A DNA stretch of 50,413 nt from Immundisolibacter sp. (GTDB lineage Bacteria > Pseudomonadota > Gammaproteobacteria > Immundisolibacterales > Immundisolibacteraceae). The notes beneath the pieces were generated by a model. It did no database searches. It had not been told where the DNA came from and saw nothing but the letters and a program-made list of their open reading frames with translations. The position numbers and the translations under genes are program-made. The stretch covers positions 1-50,413 of the forward strand of contig NZ_JACIZD010000017.1 of assembly GCF_014359565.1 (NCBI RefSeq). The letters run 5' to 3'. This document shows positions 10,304 through 18,045 of this stretch, piece by piece (position 1 is the stretch's first letter; every line of letters starts with the position of its first letter).

Positions 10304-10687
10304 TCAGCCCAGCACCAGGATGGCGTCGGCCTCCACCGCCGCGCCACGCGGCAGGGCCGCCACGCCCAGCGTCGCCCGGGCCGGGTAGGGCGGCTCGAAG
10401 TAGCGCGCCATGACCGCGTTCACGGTTGCGAAATGGGACAGGTCGGTCAGGTAGATGGTGATCTTGACCGCCTGGCGCAGCGTGCCGCCGGCTGCCTCGG
10501 CGACGGCCTTCAGGTTCTCGAACACGCGCACCGCCTGCGCCTCGATGTCGCCGCCGATCAGCTCGCCGCTGACCGGATCCAGCGGAATCTGCCCGGACAG
10601 GTACACCGTGCTGCCGGCCCGGATGGCCTGCGAATAGGGGCCGATGGCAGCCGGGGCACGGTCGCTGGTGACGGCGTTCAAAGACAT
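10304..10687 (-). CDS. ridA: RidA-family enamine/imine deaminase
   Basis: This 127-residue protein of the RidA (YjgF/YER057c/UK114) family hydrolyses reactive 2-aminoacrylate-type enamines made by PLP enzymes. Typical features are the N-terminal [22 protein letters not shown], and [17 protein letters not shown], whose Arg binds the carboxylate. It lies three bases after the spoT stop and is almost certainly in the same transcript. Confidence 0.93.
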   Translation of the reverse strand: MSLNAVTSDRAPAAIGPYSQAIRAGSTVYLSGQIPLDPVSGELIGGDIEAQAVRVFENLKAVAEAAGGTLRQAVKITIYLTDLSHFATVNAVMARYFEPPYPARATLGVAALPRGAAVEADAILVLG

Positions 10688-10690
10688 GGA

Positions 10691-12796
10691 TCAGCCTCGC
10701 TTGCGGGTGATGCGGCGCACGGACTTGAGCGTGCGCAGCCGTTTCATGATGCGCGCCAGGTGGACCCGATCGCGGACTTCGAGCGTGAAATCGTCCACCG
10801 CATGGATGCCGTCGCGGTTGTTCAGCTGCACGTTGGCGATGTTGCAGTCCATGTCGGCGATGGCGGCGGCCAGGGTCGCCAGCTCGCCGCGCTGGTCGAC
10901 CACCTCGACGCGAATGTCGACCGGAAAGCGGGCGTCGCCGGCCGGCTGCCATTCGACATCCAGCCACTTGTCGGGCTGCTTGGCGAACTCGGCGGTGCTC
11001 GGACAGCCATCGACGTGGATCACCACGCCGCGCCCGGCGCTGACGTAGCCACGAATCGGGTCGCCCGGGATCGGTCGGCAGCACTTGCCGTAGCTGACCA
11101 CCAGGCCCTCGGTGCCCTTGATGGCCAGCGGTGCACTGTGGCCATCCTTGCCGACCAGCCAGCGCGGCGCCACCCGCGCCAGGGCCCGGCGCAGACCGGA
11201 GCGCGGCGGGCGGCCCGTGGTCTGCGGCGTGCCGCTGACCAGGTGCGTGGCCACCACCGCCGCCAGGCGCTTGCCCAGGCCCACATCCTCCAGCAGGTCG
11301 TCCATCGCCTTGGCGCTGAACTCGCGCAGCAGGCCGGCAATGTGCGCCTCCGGGATCTGCGCCATCGGCGTACCCAGGCGTGCCAGTTCGATCTCCAGCA
11401 GGCGTCTGCCGAGCTCCACCGCCTTCTGGTGATCGATGTTCTTCAGGAAATGCCGGATGGCGGCGCGCGCCTTGCCGGTGACGACGAAGCTGAGCCAGCT
11501 CGGGTGCGGCGTGGCGGTGCGGGCGGTGATGATCTCGACCGTCTGGCCGGTTTCGAGCGCGCTGCTGAGCGGCGCCAGGCGCCGGTCGATACGCACCGCC
11601 ACGCAGTGGTTGCCGATGTCCGAATGCACCGCGTAGGCGAAATCCACCGCCGTGGCGCCGGCCGGCAGGGCCAGGATGCGGCCCTTGGGCGTGAACACGT
11701 AGACCTCGTCCGGGAACAGGTCGACCTTGACCGAGTCCAGGAAGTCCTGCGGATCACCGGCGTTGCGTTGCAGCTCCAGCAGGCTCTGCAGCCACTCGCG
11801 GGCGCGCTGCTGGGGCCGGCCGCCGCCGCTCGGGTCCTTGTAGGACCAGTGCGCGGCGACGCCCTCGTTGGCCACGCGGTCCATTTCCTCGGTACGGATC
11901 TGGATTTCGGCCGGCACGCCGTAGGGCGTGAACAGCGCCGTGTGCAGGGACTGGTAGCCGTTGGTCTTGGGAATGGCGATGTAGTCCTTGAAGCGCTGCG
12001 GCAGCGGCTTGTAGGTGTTGTGCACCACGCCGAGCACCCGGTAGCAGTCGTCGACCGTCTCGACCACGATGCGCAGCGCGTACACGTCGTACACCTCGCT
12101 GAGCGGAATGCGGTCCTCGCGCATCTTCTGGTAGACGCTGTACAGGTGTTTCTCGCGGCTGACCAGGCGGTAGCGGATGCCGGCCGCGTCCAGGCTGTGC
12201 CGCAGCGCGGTCTCGATCTTGCCGACCAGGTCGTGGCGGTTGCCACGGGCCCGGCGCAGGGCCTCGTCCAGCACCCGGCTGCGCAGCGGATACAGCGCCA
12301 CGAAGCCCAGTTCCTCCAGTTCGCTGCGCAGCTGGTGCATCCCCAGGCGATTGGCGATCGGGGCGTAGATGTCCAGGGTTTCGCGGGCGATGCGCCGCCG
12401 CTTGTCGGGCTCCAGATGGCCCAGGGTGCGCATGTTGTGCAGGCGGTCGGCCAGCTTGATCAGCATCACCCGCAGGTCGCCGGCCACCGCCAGCATCATC
12501 TTGCGAAAGTACGCCGCCTGCGCCTGCTCGCGGGTTTCGAAGCGAATCTGCGTCAACTTGGTGACGGCATCCACCAGCGCGGCCACTTCCTCGCCGAACT
12601 GCTCGGCGATCTGCGCGCGGGTGGCGGCAGTGTCCTCGATGACGTCGTGCAGCAGCGCTGCGCACAGCGTGTCGCCGTCGACGTGCAGGTCGGCCAGGAT
12701 TTCGGCCACCGCCAGCGGGTGGGCGATGTAGGGCTCGCCGGTCTTGCGCTGCTGGCCGGAATGGGCCTGGGCGCCGAAGGCGTGGGCACGCCGCAC
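10691..12796 (-). CDS. spoT: Bifunctional (p)ppGpp synthetase/hydrolase
   Basis: This RelA/SpoT-type alarmone enzyme controls (p)ppGpp. In order it has an HD hydrolase domain (LHDVIEDT, then LADRLHNMRTLG), a synthetase domain (SREKHLYSVYQKM, KDYIAIPKTNGYQSLHT, EIQIRTEEMD), a TGS domain (FPDEVYVFTPKG), and a C-terminal ACT domain. The coordinates use the first conventional start, GTG at 12796. SpoT-like sequence (IESLARRLAAYLPPDDV) continues upstream in frame to 12889 without any ATG, GTG or TTG. The only attractive start there is a CTG at 12887-12889, whose CTGA overlaps the rpoZ stop. The true protein is probably about 31 residues longer. Confidence 0.95.
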   Translation of the reverse strand: MRRAHAFGAQAHSGQQRKTGEPYIAHPLAVAEILADLHVDGDTLCAALLHDVIEDTAATRAQIAEQFGEEVAALVDAVTKLTQIRFETREQAQAAYFRKMMLAVAGDLRVMLIKLADRLHNMRTLGHLEPDKRRRIARETLDIYAPIANRLGMHQLRSELEELGFVALYPLRSRVLDEALRRARGNRHDLVGKIETALRHSLDAAGIRYRLVSREKHLYSVYQKMREDRIPLSEVYDVYALRIVVETVDDCYRVLGVVHNTYKPLPQRFKDYIAIPKTNGYQSLHTALFTPYGVPAEIQIRTEEMDRVANEGVAAHWSYKDPSGGGRPQQRAREWLQSLLELQRNAGDPQDFLDSVKVDLFPDEVYVFTPKGRILALPAGATAVDFAYAVHSDIGNHCVAVRIDRRLAPLSSALETGQTVEIITARTATPHPSWLSFVVTGKARAAIRHFLKNIDHQKAVELGRRLLEIELARLGTPMAQIPEAHIAGLLREFSAKAMDDLLEDVGLGKRLAAVVATHLVSGTPQTTGRPPRSGLRRALARVAPRWLVGKDGHSAPLAIKGTEGLVVSYGKCCRPIPGDPIRGYVSAGRGVVIHVDGCPSTAEFAKQPDKWLDVEWQPAGDARFPVDIRVEVVDQRGELATLAAAIADMDCNIANVQLNNRDGIHAVDDFTLEVRDRVHLARIMKRLRTLKSVRRITRKRG

Positions 12797-12885
12797 GGCG
12801 GCGACGTCGTCCGGCGGCAGGTAGGCAGCTAGCCTGCGGGCCAGCGACTCGATGCCGCTGGCCTGGATGGCGGGTGCCGGTGCGC

Positions 12886-13230
12886 TCAGGGCTCCTCGTC
12901 CGCCGTGGGGGCGGACCCCTCGGTGGGGGGATGGGTGAGGTCGACGTGGGCGGCGGCGTCGAGTGCCTGCTCCCAGCCGGTGGCGGCGCGCTGCGCGGCC
13001 AGCTCCTCGGCGGTCAGGAACAGGTGCAGTTCCTCGGGCTCCAGCACGCTGCGGTCGATCTTGCCGGCGGCGATTTCGCGCAGCGCGATCACCGTCGGCT
13101 TGTCGTTTTCCGCTTCCACCAGCGGCGCGCGCCCCAGCGACAGCTGGCGCGCCCGGCGTGCTGCCATCAGCACCAGATCGAAGCGGCTTTCGGCGTTGGC
13201 GAGGCAGTCTTCAACAGTGATACGGGCCAT
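12886..13230 (-). CDS. rpoZ: RNA polymerase omega subunit
   Basis: Omega assists folding of the beta-prime subunit and ppGpp sensing by RNA polymerase. The start MARITVEDC at 13230 matches the family; an in-frame ATG seven codons upstream is unlikely. Typical segments are [18 protein letters not shown] and [14 protein letters not shown]. The 114 residues include a longer C-terminal tail than usual, rich in Thr, Pro and Glu. It is immediately upstream of spoT, its usual partner in alarmone control; the gmk gene that often precedes it is absent. Confidence 0.93.
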   Translation of the reverse strand: MARITVEDCLANAESRFDLVLMAARRARQLSLGRAPLVEAENDKPTVIALREIAAGKIDRSVLEPEELHLFLTAEELAAQRAATGWEQALDAAAHVDLTHPPTEGSAPTADEEP

Positions 13231-13338
13231 GCAGGGAACCTGAAAAGACACAAAAATGACAGTCTAGTCTATCAGGTACCGTCAACTGCCTGTTCTGCGG
13301 CGCCCGGCATCCGGCAGGGCCGCCCGTCCGCACTGCGT

Positions 13339-14694
13339 TCAGGCGTCGATCTGGCATACGAAATCCTCGAACTTGCCGCCCGGCGAACGCGGTATGTCGG
13401 CAACCGCCTGCAGCACGATCTGGAACGGGTGGCCGAGCCGGCTTTGCAGCATCTGCCGCAAGGCGCTTTCTTCGGCCGGCTTCAGAGGCCGGGCGGTGAC
13501 GAGGTCCACCTCGATCCGCTCGATGGCCGTCTGACGCAGACGGAACTGACGCACCGGCGCGACGGCCAGCCAGTCATCGGCCGGAAACGATGGCCAGTGC
13601 CGGCTGCCATCCGGCAGGCGCAGCAGATTGCGCGCCCGGCCGTGAATGCGCCGCAGCACCGGCAGGCCGCGCCCGCACGGGCACGGCGGGCCTACCTCGG
13701 CAAAGTCGCCGATCGCATAGCGGATCAGCGGCATGGCGAAGTTGTGCAGCGTGGTCAGCACCACCTCGCCGGTAGCGCCCGCAGCGCACGGTTGGCCGGC
13801 GGCGTCCAGCACCTCGACCAGCAGATGCTCGGCCTGCACGTGGTAGTGCCCCTCCACCTGCGGGCATTGCAGGGCGATGTAGCCGGCTTCCTCGCAGCTG
13901 TAGACGTCGGCCAGGGGCAGGCCCCACACGTCCCGGCACAGGGCGCGCAGGTCATCCGGCAGCTGCTCGCCAAAGCTGCCGAGCCCGCGCAGGCGGGCCG
14001 GCCGCACGCCGCGATCGCGCGCCGCCAGCAGCAGGCCGCGCAGGTTGCTCGGATGCGTCAGCAGATAGTCCGGATCGTGCGCCAGCAGCCAGTCGAGCTG
14101 CTGATCGAGCGGCGTGTGGATGGGCAGCGTCACGGCCGGGCCGGTCCGGAACACCGCCTCGATGGCGCGGCCCCAGCCGGGCAGATGCGCGTCCGTCACT
14201 TGGGTACGAATGGCCGCGAAGGTGCCGGCGAAGTCGCGCCGCTGCCACAGGTGCTCGCGCAGGTTCAGCGCCCCGAAAAAGAAATGGCTGAGTTCGGTCT
14301 CGACGCCGCGCAGCGGCCGGCCGGTGGAGCCGGACGTGTGGTGCTCGATGAGCTGTCCGTGGTCGGCTGGCACGGCCCGGCTGTGCAGATCGTCACCCAG
14401 CGCCTGTACGTCTGCCCGGCGCAGCAGCGGCAGCTGCTGCCACGCGCCGGTCAGCGCCTGGGGAGCGTCCAGCGGCAGGCCGGCCAAGCGTTGGGCGTAG
14501 GCGGGGACGGTGTCGCGGGCGTGGCGCAGCAGCGCGGCGAGCTGGCGATAGCTCGCCTCGGCCAGTCGCGCGCCCGGCCACCATTCGCTTTGCGCCAGCT
14601 GGTAATGCACGGCCAGCAGGCTGGCGCCGACGCTGTCCGGCAGCGCCGGCCACTGCAGGCCGGTGACGGTCGAGCGCGGCAGCGCCTCAGTCAC
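13339..14694 (-). CDS. PaaK/CapK-like adenylate-forming protein
   Basis: This 451-residue protein resembles phenylacetate-CoA ligase/CapK proteins of the ANL adenylating superfamily. The nucleotide-binding P-loop HHTSGSTGRPLRG lies near 120, followed by LLTHPSNLRG, GSFGEQL, YSCEEAGYIALQCP and NFAMPLIRYAIGDFAE. A CPCGRGLPVLRRIHGR segment ends the catalytic part. Such proteins activate a carboxylate with ATP; the substrate is unknown. The start is GTG and overlaps the end of the preceding gene by eight bases, so it belongs to a three-gene unit with a TbpB-like barrel protein and a ferric-reductase-like membrane protein. Confidence 0.8.
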   Translation of the reverse strand: MTEALPRSTVTGLQWPALPDSVGASLLAVHYQLAQSEWWPGARLAEASYRQLAALLRHARDTVPAYAQRLAGLPLDAPQALTGAWQQLPLLRRADVQALGDDLHSRAVPADHGQLIEHHTSGSTGRPLRGVETELSHFFFGALNLREHLWQRRDFAGTFAAIRTQVTDAHLPGWGRAIEAVFRTGPAVTLPIHTPLDQQLDWLLAHDPDYLLTHPSNLRGLLLAARDRGVRPARLRGLGSFGEQLPDDLRALCRDVWGLPLADVYSCEEAGYIALQCPQVEGHYHVQAEHLLVEVLDAAGQPCAAGATGEVVLTTLHNFAMPLIRYAIGDFAEVGPPCPCGRGLPVLRRIHGRARNLLRLPDGSRHWPSFPADDWLAVAPVRQFRLRQTAIERIEVDLVTARPLKPAEESALRQMLQSRLGHPFQIVLQAVADIPRSPGGKFEDFVCQIDA

Positions 14695-15472
14695 GCCGCC
14701 AGGCGACCACGCCGTTGGCGTCCTCGGTCAGTGCCTCGATATCGATGTGATACGCAAGGCCCGCCCGCTCGCCGGCCGGCCCGGCCAGGAAGCCTTCCAG
14801 GCGCGCCGTGCAGCCGGCAAAGCACAGCACGCCCGTGACCGTCAGGCGGCTGTCGGGCGCGCTCACGAAGCGGCCATCGACGATGTGCAGGTCCTGCGCC
14901 TTCAGCTCGTAGCGACCACTGGGCACCGTGATGGCGAGTTCGAGCGTGGCCCGCGCAGCATCGAAATCGACTTCCAGCGCGCCGTTTTCGAGGAAGGTGG
15001 TCGCCGCCATGCCGCCCTCGCCGGCCGTTGGCGACACCTGTCCGCCCAGCACGGAATAACGGGCCGCGCCGGTCGGAGTCTTGGTCAGTGGCTCGCCGGC
15101 GACGTAATAGATGGCGTTGCGCACGCCCTCGCCGCCGGTAATGTCGATGCCGCCATGGCGGCCGTCGCCGCCCGTGCGACCATGCCCCCAGCGACCCCAG
15201 GCGATCAGCCCGTCGTTGCCGGAATGGCCGACCGGCAGGTCCCAGGTCACGGTGCCGCCGTCGTCCCGAAATGCCCGCAGCCAGCCCAGGCCATCCACGC
15301 GCAGCGTGGCCGGCGGGTACAGGTGCACCGGCGGGTCATCCTGGGGCAGGCGAAAATCGTGCGCGATCGCCACCTGCCACACGGGTGCACCGTGCGGGGC
15401 GGTTTCGGATGCGTGCCCGCCGCTGGCCAGCAGCGCGGCGGCGATCGGCACTAGGCATGCGGTGGGATTCAT
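14687..15472 (-). CDS. TbpB-like beta-barrel secreted protein
   Basis: This protein of about 261 residues has a signal peptide (cleavage likely after GGHAS) and a C-terminal half that resembles the barrel domains of transferrin-binding-protein-B-like proteins. The evidence is PTGAARYSVLGG, then GEGGMAATTFLENGALEVDFDAA followed by short strands and AGLAYHI at the end. Two cysteines (LCFAGC) may form a disulfide. There is no lipobox, so it is probably periplasmic or secreted. It overlaps the ferric-reductase-like gene upstream (ATGA) and the PaaK-like gene downstream. Iron or haem handling is a guess from the partner. Confidence 0.6.
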   Translation of the reverse strand: MNPTACLVPIAAALLASGGHASETAPHGAPVWQVAIAHDFRLPQDDPPVHLYPPATLRVDGLGWLRAFRDDGGTVTWDLPVGHSGNDGLIAWGRWGHGRTGGDGRHGGIDITGGEGVRNAIYYVAGEPLTKTPTGAARYSVLGGQVSPTAGEGGMAATTFLENGALEVDFDAARATLELAITVPSGRYELKAQDLHIVDGRFVSAPDSRLTVTGVLCFAGCTARLEGFLAGPAGERAGLAYHIDIEALTEDANGVVAWRRD

Positions 15473-16170
15473 TGCGCGTCTCCGGAATTGCGCGGCGCCA
15501 GCATCCGCAGCGCCAGCGCGATCACCACGGCGCTGCCCGACCACAGCGTGATCGGCGGCAAGCCGCCATACCACGCCGCCGGCGTGAGCCAACCGGGCAC
15601 GCCGTAGCTCAGGTGCAGGCCGCCCAGCAGCATGCCCAGCACGCCGATCTTCTGCAGCAACTGCCAATAACGCGCCGACATCTGCGCACGTGCGCCGGGC
15701 AGCGAGCCGGCCAGGGGCGCCAGCAGCAGGAACCAGGCCAGCGCGCCCATCGCCATCGAGAATTCCGCCAGTGGCGTCAGCTCGAAAGCCTGCCGGAAAA
15801 ACTGCCGGTAGTAGGCATAGTTCAGGATAGCCAGCGACATCACCACGTGCAGCGACGCCAGCGCAAAACCCATGATCCCGAAGTAGCGCCGTCGCCACAG
15901 GTAGCGCGCAAATCGTCCCGGTGCGAGGCGAGCCAATGGCCCCAGGGCGAGTGCGAGGGCCACCAGCCACAGCGCGCTCCAGGAAATTGCCTTGTTGAGC
16001 ACGTACAGCGGAATGTGGCCGACAGTCCATGGTCCAAACACCACGTAACGGGTGGTTGCGTAGGCAAGCGTGAGCAACAGCAGCCCCGTCGGCAGGCCCA
16101 ACAGGGCACCCAGCGCCGCGCCGTCACGGGTTTCCAGCGCGGCTTCGGACCGGCCGCTGTCGGTGTTCAT
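15469..16170 (-). CDS. Ferric-reductase-like transmembrane protein
   Basis: This 233-residue integral membrane protein has about six hydrophobic helices and a layout of the ferric-reductase-like transmembrane (MsrQ/YedZ-type) domain. Histidines that could bind haem are present in VGHIPLYVLN, ALASLHVVMSL and GGLHLSYG. It has no flavin or NAD domain, so it would need a partner for electrons. It is the first gene of a three-gene unit with a TbpB-like protein and a PaaK-like enzyme. It is transcribed divergently from the small gene at 16270. Confidence 0.7.
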   Translation of the reverse strand: MNTDSGRSEAALETRDGAALGALLGLPTGLLLLTLAYATTRYVVFGPWTVGHIPLYVLNKAISWSALWLVALALALGPLARLAPGRFARYLWRRRYFGIMGFALASLHVVMSLAILNYAYYRQFFRQAFELTPLAEFSMAMGALAWFLLLAPLAGSLPGARAQMSARYWQLLQKIGVLGMLLGGLHLSYGVPGWLTPAAWYGGLPPITLWSGSAVVIALALRMLAPRNSGDAQ

Positions 16171-16269
16171 CGGGCGCGCTCCTCCTGCGTCGCAGCCCCG
16201 TGGCTGCGCCGGGAAAGGTTAACCTACGAACATTCGCTGCGCCGTTGTCAACAAAAAGGAGACTGCATC

Positions 16270-16449
16270 ATGGGTATCGAAGTCGGCGGGCTGCTGGGCC
16301 TGCTCATCCTGATTGCCGACGTGTGGGCCGTCATCAACGTGGTCCAGAGCGGGGCCGGCACCGGCGCCAAGGTGGGCTGGGTGGTGCTGATCCTGCTATT
16401 GCCGGTGCTGGGCCTGCTGATCTGGCTGATTGCCGGACCGCGGGGGTGA
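16270..16449 (+). CDS. Small PLDc_N-domain membrane protein
   Basis: This 59-residue protein is two hydrophobic helices joined by a short polar turn and matches the phospholipase-D-nuclease N-terminal (PLDc_N) family: VWAVINVVQSGAGTGAKVGWVVLILLLP, ending in WLIAGPRG. It is found alone rather than fused to a nuclease or synthase. The ATG has a strong AAGGAG eight bases upstream. Function unknown. Its stop overlaps the next GTG start (GTGA). Confidence 0.8.
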   Translation: MGIEVGGLLGLLILIADVWAVINVVQSGAGTGAKVGWVVLILLLPVLGLLIWLIAGPRG

Positions 16450-16904
16450 GCGGCGAGCCGCCGCTGGACCTGATCCGCCGCTACTACGCCGGCTGCAACG
16501 CCGCCGACCGCGCGGCCATGCAGGCCACGTTCTGCGATGACGTGGTGCATTACTTCACCCACCACGCGCCGGTTTGCGGCGCCGCGGCGCTGGCCGAGCA
16601 CTGGGCGTGCATGCAGCCGCGCATCGGCGGCCACTGGACGGTGGATCACGGCATCGTGCAGGGTGACGAGGCGGTCATCGAATGGACGCTGCGCTGGACC
16701 CCACCCGGCGGCGCGCCGGAGCTGATGCGCGGCGCCGAGTGGTACCGCCTGCGCGACGGGCGCATCGGCGAGATCCGGGCCTATTACCTGAACCGTCATG
16801 CGCCTTATGAGCGCCGTCACTTCGAGCTGGATGGTTTCGACTACGCTGGCCGCGGCTACCCCGTACTGTCAGAGCAAGCTTTTTCAGGAGACCGCCTGTC
16901 ATGA
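16446..16904 (+). CDS. NTF2/SnoaL-like protein
   Basis: This 152-residue protein looks like a member of the NTF2-like (SnoaL) cone fold: an N-terminal helix LDLIRRYYAGCNAADRAAMQATFCDDVVHYF (shown here only by its ends, about residues 6-36), then VDHGIVQGDEAVIEWTLRW and EWYRLRDGRIGEIRAYY. Such proteins act as small hydrolases, isomerases or binding proteins, so no activity can be named. The GTG start overlaps the PLDc_N gene by four bases, and its stop overlaps the next gene by four (ATGA). Confidence 0.75.
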   Translation: MSGEPPLDLIRRYYAGCNAADRAAMQATFCDDVVHYFTHHAPVCGAAALAEHWACMQPRIGGHWTVDHGIVQGDEAVIEWTLRWTPPGGAPELMRGAEWYRLRDGRIGEIRAYYLNRHAPYERRHFELDGFDYAGRGYPVLSEQAFSGDRLS

Positions 16905-17452
16905 CTGCCCAGTGCCCCCGCTGCGCCATTGCCTTGGCGGCCACCGAATTGCAGCAGGTGCCGGTGGCGCGCTGCCCGCGCTGCCGCGGCCTGTGGTTCG
17001 AGGCGCACGCCCTGCGCGCGGCGCGCGAAGCGGCCGATCCCGATCTGGCCTTTCTGGACGTCGAACTGTGGTCGGATGCCGAGCAGTTCCGTCATGCCCC
17101 GCGCAGCGGCCGCTGCCCGACCGGCGACGGCGCCCTGCATGCGCTCGAGTACGGCCGCACCGGGGTGACCGTGGACTACTGCGACGCCTGTTTCGGCGTG
17201 TGGCTGGACGAGGCCGAGTTCGAGCGCATCGTGAGCGCCCTGGAACACGAGGTGGACACCCGCCCGGCGTCGGAGTACCTGCGCGCCGCCCTGCACGAGG
17301 CCCGCCAGCTGCTGACCGGCCCGCAGCCGGTGCTGGACGAGTGGCGATCGCTGCGCAGCGTGCTCAAGTTGCTCGAATACCGGGTGCTGTCCGAGCACCC
17401 GGGCCTGCACCAGCGCCTGCTGGCGCTGCAGGCGGGCAATCCGTTTCGCTGA
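16901..17452 (+). CDS. TFIIB-type zinc-ribbon protein
   Basis: This 183-residue protein starts with a zinc ribbon (CPRC at 5-8 and CPRCRGLWF at about 25) and has a second Cys pair in YCDACFGVWLDEAEF near residues 88-102. That pattern is typical of the zf-TFIIB family of small proteobacterial proteins. The C-terminal part is helical and has no recognised domain. The family has no established function in bacteria. It is the third gene of an overlapping set. Confidence 0.8.
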   Translation: MTAQCPRCAIALAATELQQVPVARCPRCRGLWFEAHALRAAREAADPDLAFLDVELWSDAEQFRHAPRSGRCPTGDGALHALEYGRTGVTVDYCDACFGVWLDEAEFERIVSALEHEVDTRPASEYLRAALHEARQLLTGPQPVLDEWRSLRSVLKLLEYRVLSEHPGLHQRLLALQAGNPFR

Positions 17453-17538
17453 AGCGGTGCCCATAAGGCGCTGTTATAGAATGCCGGCCGCCTCGGCCAG
17501 CCGGCTGCCGCCCACGTCTTCACTGCGCCCGACGATCC

Positions 17539-18045
17539 ATGCGCCACACCTGCGCCGCGCTTGCCCTGTTGTTGTGCCTGCTGGCTGCACCGGCCGCGGC
17601 CCGCGGCGTGTACGGCTGGGTCGAGTTCGCGGAATTGCACCTCGATGGCCAGCCGCTGAAGCTAAAGGCCAAGCTCGACACCGGCGCGCGCAGCTCCTCG
17701 CTGGATGCCACCGACATCACGCCCTTCGAGCGTGACGGCGGGCGCTGGGTGCGCTTTCGGGTCAGCCGATCGGGGCTTCAGGAAGCACCGCTCATGGAGC
17801 AGCCGGTGGTGCGTTACGTGCGCATCAAGCGCCACAGCGGTCCCTACGACCGCCGGCCGGTGATCCGCCTGCCGCTGTGCCTGGGCGACGAGCTGCGCAC
17901 GGTCGAGGTCAACCTGACCGATCGCGGGCGCTTCATCTATCCGCTGCTGCTGGGGCGCAAGGCGCTGGCACGCCTGGCGGTGGTCGATCCGGCCCGTACC
18001 TTCGTCCGCGAGCCGCGCTGCCAGGCCGGTGTCAAAGGGGAGTAG
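17539..18045 (+). CDS. Retropepsin-like periplasmic protein (Zn_protease family, RimB-like)
   Basis: This 168-residue protein has a clear signal peptide (cleavage near AAPAAARG) followed by GWVEFAELHLDGQ, the aspartic-protease-like motif LDTGARSSSLDA, and RPVIRLPLCLGDE with LLLGRKALARL near the end. This is the family once called ATP-dependent zinc protease, now seen as retropepsin-like. The gene is first in a conserved trio with an inactive-transglutaminase membrane protein and a RimK-like ATP-grasp ligase. The trio suggests action on an amino-acid-modified or peptide substrate at the envelope. A TATAGA hexamer at 17475-17480 may be its -10. Confidence 0.82.
   Translation: MRHTCAALALLLCLLAAPAAARGVYGWVEFAELHLDGQPLKLKAKLDTGARSSSLDATDITPFERDGGRWVRFRVSRSGLQEAPLMEQPVVRYVRIKRHSGPYDRRPVIRLPLCLGDELRTVEVNLTDRGRFIYPLLLGRKALARLAVVDPARTFVREPRCQAGVKGE

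Noticed and set aside
9137-12832. A 1231-codon open frame on the plus strand opposite recG, ridA and spoT
   Set aside because: It is antisense to three well-recognised genes, low in recognisable domains and rich in Gln, Arg and His, as expected when a high-GC coding strand is read backwards.
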